A DNA stretch of 8,533 nt, taken from Auritidibacter sp. Marseille-P8566 (GTDB lineage: Bacteria; Bacteroidota; Bacteroidia; Flavobacteriales; Flavobacteriaceae). The stretch spans positions 1 to 8,533 of the forward strand of contig CALPQA020000058.1 of NCBI GenBank assembly GCA_943325595.2, in the 5' to 3' direction. Shown here one piece after another: positions 1 to 5,844 of the stretch. The notes under the pieces are model-generated. The model was not told the origin of the DNA, ran no database searches, and saw only the letters and a program-made list of their open reading frames with translations. The translations under genes and the position numbers were made by a program. Position 1 is the first letter of the stretch, and every line of letters starts with the position of its first letter.

Positions 1-86
1 GGCAGCGGAAATCCTCTGTGGAACAAAGTGGAACAGAGATTGTAGCGAACGACCTGACCCGAAGTTTTTACGAAGGGGCATGCCCA
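1..86. repeat. Flavobacterium-type dispersed intergenic repeat element
   Basis: This stretch is non-coding in both directions and richer in GC than its surroundings. It holds an inverted repeat CTCTGT (14-19) / ACAGAG (33-38). Inside and overlapping it is a direct repeat GTGGAACA (18-25 and 28-35). Two related blocks, AGCGGAA (4-10) and AGCGAAC (44-50), flank the hairpin. A second part has CGAAG twice (60-64, 71-75) and ends in the perfect 10-base palindrome GGGCATGCCC (76-85). From memory, the pattern of AGCGGAAATCC, a variable hairpin, AGCGAA, CCTGACCC and then a GGGCATGCCC-like end resembles an element found between many Flavobacterium genes. That match is recalled rather than searched. 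The left boundary may lie outside the window. Confidence 0.5.
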
Positions 87-97
87 AATAAAAATAG

Positions 98-151
98 AAT
101 CTGAAATAAATTCAGATTGACAAATCAAAGGTTAAATTCAGATTGACAAAT
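98..151. repeat. 19-base direct repeat with an embedded hairpin
   Basis: A 19-base unit beginning TAAATTCAGATT and ending GACAAAT occurs exactly twice, at 107-125 and 133-151 (period 26). Just before and within the first copy, AATCTGAA (98-105) and TTCAGATT (111-118) form a perfect 8-base-pair stem with a 5-base loop. There is no T-run after it, so it is not a convincing intrinsic terminator. It sits downstream of yaaA and may include part of that gene's 3' untranslated region. Function unknown. Confidence 0.6.
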
Positions 152-191
152 AACCAAATCAACAAATCCACGAATATACCTTTCCAAAAAA

Positions 192-950
192 CTACCGTGT
201 AAAAACCAATTTCAATTCCGCTGACAATCCAGCATCAAAAGCATATCCTTCATAATTGAACCCTTTCAAATCGTCAATCGTTTGGGCATTCGTATCAATA
301 ATATAACGCACCATCAATCCTCTGGCTTTCTTAGCAAAGAAGCTTATCATTTTTAGTTTACCGTCCTTGTAGTCTTTAAATTCTGGCGTAATCACAGGCA
401 CTTTCAACGCTTTTATATCTACTGCCGAGAAATACTCGGTACTTGCTAAATTCACAAACAATTCGTCTTTTGTAAGGGATTTGTTTAGTGCAGTGGTGAT
501 TGTTTTTTTCCAAAATTCATACAAATTTTTACTTTCACCAACAGGCATTTTCGTACCCATTTCCAAGCGATACGGTTGCATTAAATCCAATGGTTTCAAC
601 AAACCATACAAACCCGAAAGAATAAAAAGTCGCCCTTGTAAAGCTTCTAATTTGTCGGATGGAATTGAATAAGCATCTATTCCGTTATAAACTTCTCCAT
701 CAAAAGCGAAAATGGCTGGTCGCGCATTTTCTGTTGAAAAAGGTGTTTTCCATTCTTGGTTGCGTTGCCAATTCAAATCGGCCAATTTATCAGAAATGTC
801 CATCAAACTTGATAATTCTTTTGGCGAAAGCGTTTTCAAAACCTTATGCACCTGTCGCGCTTCTTTTAAAAATGAAGCTTCAGAATATTCCTTTACTGGT
901 AACGGAGTTTCAAAATTCAGCGATTTAGCAGGTGAAATAACAATTTTCAT
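192..950 (-). CDS. yaaA: Peroxide stress protein YaaA (UPF0246/DUF328)
   Basis: The 252-residue cytosolic protein matches the YaaA family across its whole length (the E. coli protein is about 258 residues). Family blocks visible in order are ISPAKSL (5-11), FDGEVYNGIDA (83-93), LSGLYGLLKPLDL (111-123) followed by QPYRLEMGT (125-133), NLYEFW (142-147), NLASTEYFSAV (167-177), ISFFAKKARGLMVRYI (202-217) and a C-terminal KGFNYEGYAFD (229-239). In E. coli, YaaA is induced by hydrogen peroxide through OxyR and limits iron-dependent oxidative damage; that role is inferred here from family membership. The ATG at 948-950 begins the conserved MKIVISPAK and needs no alternative. The gene is a single transcription unit, divergent from the downstream helicase. 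No OxyR-like site was identified. No residues look missing. Confidence 0.95.
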   Translation of the reverse strand: MKIVISPAKSLNFETPLPVKEYSEASFLKEARQVHKVLKTLSPKELSSLMDISDKLADLNWQRNQEWKTPFSTENARPAIFAFDGEVYNGIDAYSIPSDKLEALQGRLFILSGLYGLLKPLDLMQPYRLEMGTKMPVGESKNLYEFWKKTITTALNKSLTKDELFVNLASTEYFSAVDIKALKVPVITPEFKDYKDGKLKMISFFAKKARGLMVRYIIDTNAQTIDDLKGFNYEGYAFDAGLSAELKLVFTR

Positions 951-970
951 AGTAACTTTTTATTGGAATT

Positions 971-1002
971 CAAAAGTACAAATTCTGTTGCAACTTAACT
1001 AA
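971..1002 (-). promoter_or_regulatory. Putative Bacteroidota-type promoter of yaaA
   Basis: On the minus strand, TACTTTTG (971-978) fits the -7 consensus TAnnTTTG. It ends 20 bases before the yaaA ATG. A weak -33 candidate, TTAG (999-1002), lies 20 bases upstream of it. A better TTG at 991-993 is too close, at 12 bases. The assignment rests mainly on the -7 element. Confidence 0.45.
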
Positions 1003-1252
1003 CTCGACTATAGATTGTTTCTATGGAAACCTTCCTAAAATAAATTGAAAAAGCATGTTAAATGAGTTTCTTTTTTAGATGCAATCTTTTAGAATTCACA
1101 ACTCTTTTTAATATTTAAAATACTACAAATCAATATTTTAAAAAGTTAAAAAAGAATGCGTAGAAAAAGTTAAAAAACGTATGATTGCAAAACAAGGCAA
1201 AATAAATGACTATGAAAATAACCGTACTTCTGTTGCTTCACTTGTCCAAAGC

Positions 1253-1283
1253 TTTTTCTAACCGTCTAAAAAACGTATCTTTG
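1253..1283 (+). promoter_or_regulatory. Putative promoter of the DEAD-box helicase gene
   Basis: TATCTTTG (1276-1283) matches the Bacteroidota -7 consensus TAnnTTTG exactly. It lies 17 bases before the ATG at 1301, which implies a very short leader. The -33 region is only a T-run (TTTTT, 1253-1257) about 18 bases upstream, without a clean TTG. The leader from this start would be too short for a structured cold-shock 5' UTR. Confidence 0.6.
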
Positions 1284-1300
1284 CAGCAAATTTACATTTT

Positions 1301-2653
1301 ATGACTACTTTCGAGCAATTCAATCTTCCAAAATCAGTTCAAAAAGCAATTGATGATTTGGGATTCGTAACCCCTACTCCAATTCAGGAAAAATCTTTTT
1401 CTGTGATTATGTCAGGGCGCGACATGATGGGAATTGCACAAACAGGTACAGGAAAAACGTTTGCCTACTTGCTACCACTATTGAAATTATACAAATTTAC
1501 CCCTACAGATACTCCGAAAATTGTAATCTTAGTTCCTACTCGGGAATTGGTGGTGCAAGTGGTAGAAGAAGTTGAAAAATTGACAAAATACATGTCGGTT
1601 CGAACACTCGGAATTTTTGGTGGCGTAAATATCAATACTCAGAAAAAATCAGTGTACCAAGGAATTGATATTTTGGTTGGAACTCCTGGTCGAGTGATGG
1701 ATTTGGCTTTGGACAGTGTGATTCGTTTTGACGATACTCAAAAATTAGTTATCGATGAATTTGACGAAATGTTGAATTTAGGTTTCCGAGTGCAATTGAC
1801 TTCTATTTTAGCAATGATGACGAGAAACAAACGTCAAAATATTCTTTTTTCGGCAACAATGACCGATGAAGTAGATGCGATTTTGAACGATTTTTTCGAT
1901 TTCCCAGAAGAGGTAACTTTGGCTGCGTCAGGAACTCCACTTGAAAACATTAAGCAACTTAGTTATAACGTTCCGAATTTTAATACTAAAGTCAACCTGT
2001 TAATTCATTTGCTTGAAACTGATGAGTCGATGGAACGCATCTTGGTTTTTGTGAACAACAAGAAGATTTCCGATATGCTTCACGAGCGAATTGAGGAACA
2101 TTTTGATGGCGAATTTGGAGTAATCCACTCGAATAAATCACAGAATTATCGTTTGAGTACGATGGCTTCTTTTCAAGAAGGAAATTTGAGAGGAATTATT
2201 ACCACCGATATTATGGCGAGAGGTTTGGATATTTCCAATATTTCTCACGTTATCAACTTTGAAGCACCAGAAATGCCCGAATTGTACATGCACCGAATTG
2301 GGCGTACAGGACGTGCAGACGCTACTGGAACTGCAATAAGTTTTATTACGCCACGTGAAGAAGACTTAAAATCTGAAGTTGAAGAATTAATGGGACAAGA
2401 ACTAGAAGTTGTTGAATTTCCAGAAGTTGTTGAAATTTCTTTAAAACTAATTGAGCCGGAGAAAGAGAAACAACCGATTAAGTTTTTATTGAAAAAACCT
2501 AAATTAGATGGAGACGGTGCTTTTCACGAGAAATCAAAAAAGAATAAAAAAGTCAATCTTGGAGGTCCTTCTAAAACCAAAAAGAAAGTTTCGGGTTCTG
2601 TCAATAGGAACATGCTTAAAACACGAGACAAAAAGAGAAAAGATAAAAAATAG
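1301..2653 (+). CDS. DEAD-box ATP-dependent RNA helicase (DEFD variant)
   Basis: The 450-residue superfamily 2 RNA helicase unwinds or remodels RNA using ATP, probably in ribosome assembly or mRNA decay. Motifs in order are the Q motif (TPTPIQ, Q29), motif I AQTGTGKT (46-53), Ia PTREL (79-83), Ib TPGR (128-131), II DEFD (152-155), III SAT (184-186), V TTDIMARGLD (301-310) and VI HRIGRTGR (331-338). The two RecA-like domains are about residues 20-205 and 225-365. They are followed by a lysine-rich, probably disordered tail (about 386-450) of the kind that adds RNA affinity. Motif II has phenylalanine in place of the usual alanine; the catalytic aspartate and glutamate are kept, so ATPase activity is expected. 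The ATG at 1301 begins a typical 'TTFEQFNLP' N-terminus. The family is clear, but the specific orthologue (RhlE, DeaD or other) is not, so no symbol is given. Confidence 0.95.
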   Translation: MTTFEQFNLPKSVQKAIDDLGFVTPTPIQEKSFSVIMSGRDMMGIAQTGTGKTFAYLLPLLKLYKFTPTDTPKIVILVPTRELVVQVVEEVEKLTKYMSVRTLGIFGGVNINTQKKSVYQGIDILVGTPGRVMDLALDSVIRFDDTQKLVIDEFDEMLNLGFRVQLTSILAMMTRNKRQNILFSATMTDEVDAILNDFFDFPEEVTLAASGTPLENIKQLSYNVPNFNTKVNLLIHLLETDESMERILVFVNNKKISDMLHERIEEHFDGEFGVIHSNKSQNYRLSTMASFQEGNLRGIITTDIMARGLDISNISHVINFEAPEMPELYMHRIGRTGRADATGTAISFITPREEDLKSEVEELMGQELEVVEFPEVVEISLKLIEPEKEKQPIKFLLKKPKLDGDGAFHEKSKKNKKVNLGGPSKTKKKVSGSVNRNMLKTRDKKRKDKK

Positions 2654-2665
2654 TTTTTCTATTTT
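2647..2665. terminator. Palindrome across the convergent stop codons, possible weak bidirectional terminator
   Basis: AAAATAG (2647-2653) and CTATTTT (2659-2665) form a perfect 7-base-pair stem with loop TTTTT. The stem includes the helicase TAG (2651-2653) and, on the other strand, the lactonase TAG (2659-2661). On each strand the right arm ends in a T-run. The stem has one G-C pair only, so termination would be weak. No other candidate fits in the 5-base gap between the genes. Confidence 0.35.
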
Positions 2666-3768
2666 GTAAATAGCAAACAAACTGGAGAACACATATTGAT
2701 GCTTTTTCCAGAATCTGTAAGACTTCCCGTTTGTTTGTTGATTTTAAAAATTACGATATTATTGGTATATTGATGTCCTACCAATAGAAAATTACCCGTT
2801 GGATCGATCGTAAAATTACGAGGTCCTTTCCCTAAAGTACTAGTACGTTCTTTAAACAACAATCGACCGTCTTTTTGAATTTCAAAACACGAAATATCAT
2901 TTGCTGTTCCTCTATTTGTTGCATATAAAAATCTTCCATCAGGAGAAATATGAATGTCTGCAGCACTTATATCTCCTTTAAAATCAGCTGCTACCACAGT
3001 TGTTTCATCTAATTTTGTAAGTGTTCCTTTATCGTTTTTAAAAATAGTTAAAGCACCATCCAATTCTTGTAAAAGGTAAACTATTTTTCCGTTTGGACTA
3101 AAAGTCAAATGACGCGGCCCACTTCCTGGTTTAACAGAAATACTGTCTTTACTATCTAGAACTTTTGTTTCTGAAGTTGCATTGTACTTATAAATATAGA
3201 TTTTGTCCTTACCTAAATCATTGGCAAAAACAAACTTTTTATCAGGCGAGAATTGCACCATATGAACATGGGGGCTTTCCTGTCTTTTTTTATTTGGTCC
3301 GCTACCATATTGTTGTAGAACTTGCTTTGCAGGAGCTACCGTTCCGTCATTATTCTTTGCGAAAACAGCAATACTTCCTCCAGTATAATTGGCAACAATT
3401 ACGTTTTTAGAATCATTAATAATATAACAAGGATTGGCACCTTTAGAATTTTGATTGTTCAAAAAAGTAAGTTTACCCGTTTCTGAATTGAATCCAAAGG
3501 AACTAATACTGCTTTGTTTTGCATCTTCATTCACACTGTATAAAAATTTATTGTCTGCAGAAATAGTAACATAACTTGGATTAAATATGTTTTCTGTTTT
3601 TGATTTCAAATTAAAATCTCCAGTATTAGTATCAAAACTATAGGTGTAAATTCCATCACTTTGACATGCTTTTGTGTAGGTTCCAACAATTAAATTCAAA
3701 TTATTTTGTTGGCAAAAACTAGTAGCAAATACCAAAAAAGCGATTGTTATAAAGGCTTGTTTTTTCAT
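2659..3768 (-). CDS. Secreted lactonase-family seven-bladed beta-propeller protein
   Basis: The 369-residue protein has an N-terminal signal peptide (KK at 2-3, hydrophobic 5-18, likely cleavage near C19-Q20). It is followed by a propeller of the lactonase / 6-phosphogluconolactonase (Pgl) family. Family signatures are SPHVHMVQFSPD (165-176), GSGPRHLTFSPNG (215-227), SAADIHISPDGRFLYATNRG (268-287) and the late blade GHQYTNNIVIFKI (331-343), ending in CSPVC (359-363). Cytosolic Pgl proteins hydrolyse 6-phosphogluconolactone. An exported copy is unlikely to meet that substrate, so it may act on another sugar lactone or have no such activity. C19 is not in a good lipobox (TSFC), so a lipoprotein is possible but less likely than cleavage before Q20. 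The ATG at 3766-3768 is placed by the signal peptide. It stands alone, convergent with the helicase and divergent from the VWA gene. Confidence 0.88.
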   Translation of the reverse strand: MKKQAFITIAFLVFATSFCQQNNLNLIVGTYTKACQSDGIYTYSFDTNTGDFNLKSKTENIFNPSYVTISADNKFLYSVNEDAKQSSISSFGFNSETGKLTFLNNQNSKGANPCYIINDSKNVIVANYTGGSIAVFAKNNDGTVAPAKQVLQQYGSGPNKKRQESPHVHMVQFSPDKKFVFANDLGKDKIYIYKYNATSETKVLDSKDSISVKPGSGPRHLTFSPNGKIVYLLQELDGALTIFKNDKGTLTKLDETTVVAADFKGDISAADIHISPDGRFLYATNRGTANDISCFEIQKDGRLLFKERTSTLGKGPRNFTIDPTGNFLLVGHQYTNNIVIFKINKQTGSLTDSGKSINMCSPVCLLFTK

Positions 3769-3788
3769 TTTATATCTTTTAAGTAAAA

Positions 3789-3796
3789 CAAAAATA
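3789..3796 (-). promoter_or_regulatory. Putative -7 element of the lactonase gene
   Basis: On the minus strand, TATTTTTG (3789-3796) fits TAnnTTTG exactly. It ends 20 bases before the ATG (3766-3768). No TTG is present at the expected -33 distance, so only the -7 element is called. Confidence 0.45.
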
Positions 3797-3869
3797 GATT
3801 ATTGTAATGAATTATTGGAGAAATAATTTCTAACTTTCATATTATTTTCGATTTATAAATCAAATATGA

Positions 3870-3899
3870 TTTGAACAATCAGAAAAAGTAGTATTTTTG
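3870..3899 (+). promoter_or_regulatory. Promoter of the VWA-dihydroorotase-like operon
   Basis: TTTG (3870-3873) and TATTTTTG (3892-3899), separated by 18 bases, match the Bacteroidota -33 TTG / -7 TAnnTTTG arrangement. The ATG follows 16 bases after the -7 element. It is the best-formed promoter in the window. It probably drives all four genes to 8088, since no later gap is large enough for another. Confidence 0.65.
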
Positions 3900-3915
3900 A
3901 CAAACAAAAATCAGA

Positions 3916-5844
3916 ATGCAATTTAAACACCCAGAAATACTCTATTTCCTTTTTTTATTGGTGCTGCCAATTCTGGTTCATTTGTTTCAATTAAGACGCT
4001 TCAAAAAAGAATATTTTACAAATGTTCGGCTACTCAAAGAACTTTCTATACAAACACGTAAAAGTTCCAAAATCAAAAAATGGCTGCTCCTTTTTACCAG
4101 ATTACTTTTGTTATCTTGTATCATCATTGCTTTTGCACAACCTTTTTTCAATGCCAAAGACAAAAAGAACAGTAGCAACGAAATGTATATTGTGTTAGAC
4201 AATTCTTTTTCGATGCAAGCAAAAGGTAAAAAAGGAGAACTTTTGAAAAGAGCAGTTCAAGAATTATTAGAAAACACTCCCGAAAAACAGTCTTTTTCAT
4301 TGCTTACCAATTCTGAAACTTTTTGGAATACCGATATTAAATCCATTCAAAAAGAACTTCAAAATATTAAATACAGCGCTACTCCTTTTCAGCTTGAGAG
4401 TGCTATGGCAAAAATAAAATCTAGAAAAACACCTTTCAATAAAGACATCATTATCATTACAGATGCCATTGGTGTAAACCAAAATCAATTGAAAAGTATC
4501 GATTCTAAATTCAATACCTATTTTATAAATCCAGAAGCGGAACAAAAAAACAATGTTTCCATTGATAGCGTTTTTATCCAACAGACTTTAAATGATTTCT
4601 ATGAAATTGGAGTGAAACTAACTTCTTATGGAACTCAGAAAAACCCTACTCCTATTGCTTTATACAGTGAAAATAAGTTGATTGCCAAAACGTTAATTGC
4701 TTTTGAAAAACAAGAAAAAACAATCCATTTCACTATACCAAAAAAAGACTTTAGCGGCTATGCGTCAATTAATGACAATGGATTAAAATACGACAACACC
4801 TTCTATTTCAGCATTACAAAACCTAAAAAAACAAGCGTTCTTTGCATTGGCAATTTAGAAAAAAACACTTTTCTGGGTCGAATTTACACTCAAAACGAGT
4901 TTGACTATTCCAATACCACTTTGGCTACTTTAGATTACAATCTGATTGAAAAACAAAATGTGATTGTGTTGAACGAAATTGAAAAAATTCCACAAGCATT
5001 AGAAACTACCTTAAAATCTTTCGTTGAAAAAGGGGGAAATGTTGTTGTCATTCCATCAAATGAAAATACCGCTTCCGATTTGTCTCACTTTCTGAATACT
5101 TTTGGGAAAATTCAGATTGGTTCTTTACAGAGCAACACCAAATTGGTAACGAAAATTGCTTTTCAAAACGAGTTGTTCTCCTCCGTATTTGAGAAAAAAG
5201 TAGTTAATTTTCAATACCCTTTTACAAAAAGTGCCTTTGAAATTAGAGCCACTGCACCGCCAATTTTAAGTTATGAAGACCAAAGTGTATTTCTAACAGA
5301 ATTAAAAAACCAAATCGCATCTGTTTATGTGTTTTCGGCCCCAATAAACAAAGTAAATTCTAACTTCCAAAATTCGCCATTAATTGTCCCTGTTTTTTAT
5401 AAAATGGCTCAAAATAGTGCAAATACGGGTGTGAATGCTTTGGTAATTGGCAATAACAAGCCATTTTTAATTGACACCACTCTTTCGAAAGACGAAATTG
5501 TAAATGTGAAGAATTCGGCTGAGAAATTCATTCCAACACAACAAATAATGAACAACAAAGTCTTGCTTTCCTTCCATGAAAACCCAACAATTGCTGGTGA
5601 TTTTGGAATTTACAAACAAGACGAATTTCTTCAGAATATTAGTTTTAATTACGATAGAACTGAAGGCAATCTAAATTTGTACAATGCAGCCCTTTTATCT
5701 GATTTCAAAGTAATCAATTCTGTTGATGCCGTATTTAATACCTTACAAACAGATCGGAGCAACAACGAAATTTGGAGACTGTTTGTTATTTTAACCTTAT
5801 TATTTTTAGTCATAGAAGTATTCATACAAAAACTTGTAAAATGA
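3916..5844 (+). CDS. BatA-type membrane protein with a von Willebrand A domain
   Basis: The 642-residue protein begins with the BatA double-transmembrane region (helices about 9-26 and 56-75). A basic loop (RRFKK at 27-31, RKSSKIKK at 48-55) joins them. A VWA domain follows (about 90-210). Its metal-ion-dependent adhesion site appears complete: DNSFS (D95, S97, S99), T156 and D183 in IIIITDA. Next come a beta-rich segment (about 211-300) and a glutamine-amidotransferase-like fold (about 306-395, with KGGNVVVIP). The protein ends in a C-terminal transmembrane helix (about 620-637). By the positive-inside rule, the VWA and later domains face the periplasm. BatA homologues usually sit with moxR and other bat genes; none is visible here. 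The function is unknown, but a metal-dependent protein-protein contact is expected. The gene ends in an ATGA overlap with the next gene, suggesting translational coupling. Confidence 0.88.
   Translation: MQFKHPEILYFLFLLVLPILVHLFQLRRFKKEYFTNVRLLKELSIQTRKSSKIKKWLLLFTRLLLLSCIIIAFAQPFFNAKDKKNSSNEMYIVLDNSFSMQAKGKKGELLKRAVQELLENTPEKQSFSLLTNSETFWNTDIKSIQKELQNIKYSATPFQLESAMAKIKSRKTPFNKDIIIITDAIGVNQNQLKSIDSKFNTYFINPEAEQKNNVSIDSVFIQQTLNDFYEIGVKLTSYGTQKNPTPIALYSENKLIAKTLIAFEKQEKTIHFTIPKKDFSGYASINDNGLKYDNTFYFSITKPKKTSVLCIGNLEKNTFLGRIYTQNEFDYSNTTLATLDYNLIEKQNVIVLNEIEKIPQALETTLKSFVEKGGNVVVIPSNENTASDLSHFLNTFGKIQIGSLQSNTKLVTKIAFQNELFSSVFEKKVVNFQYPFTKSAFEIRATAPPILSYEDQSVFLTELKNQIASVYVFSAPINKVNSNFQNSPLIVPVFYKMAQNSANTGVNALVIGNNKPFLIDTTLSKDEIVNVKNSAEKFIPTQQIMNNKVLLSFHENPTIAGDFGIYKQDEFLQNISFNYDRTEGNLNLYNAALLSDFKVINSVDAVFNTLQTDRSNNEIWRLFVILTLLFLVIEVFIQKLVK

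Larger units (their letters stand above)
951..1300. other. Divergent intergenic region between yaaA and the helicase gene
   Basis: These 350 bases contain no convincing gene. Besides the two promoters they hold a perfect AT-only inverted repeat, TTTAAAATA (1114-1122) / TATTTTAAA (1134-1142), with an 11-base loop. There is also a 14-base direct repeat AAAAAGTTAAAAAA (1140-1153 and 1164-1177). The 12-mer TAAAAAACGTAT occurs at 1171-1182 and again at 1267-1278, where it runs into the helicase -7 element. The low complexity of the region makes chance A/T repeats likely. The CGTAT-containing copies are the least trivial. Confidence 0.5.

Noticed and set aside
98..118. Intrinsic terminator of yaaA or of a gene to the left
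   Set aside because: The hairpin is neat but has no T-run on either side, and it lies more than 70 bases from the yaaA stop.
481..1002. Plus-strand open frames across yaaA
   Set aside because: They are antisense to a full-length conserved protein and show no recognisable domains.
3165..3410. Plus-strand open frame within the lactonase gene
   Set aside because: It is antisense to conserved propeller blades, with no recognisable protein features of its own.
3987..4581. Minus-strand open frames within the VWA gene
   Set aside because: They are antisense to transmembrane and VWA motifs; their composition is that expected of a reversed AT-rich gene.
5772..5840. Upstream ATG giving a 440-residue dihydroorotase-like protein
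   Set aside because: The extra 23 residues overlap the VWA coding region, do not resemble the family N-terminus, and the ATGA-overlapping ATG at 5841 gives the expected start.
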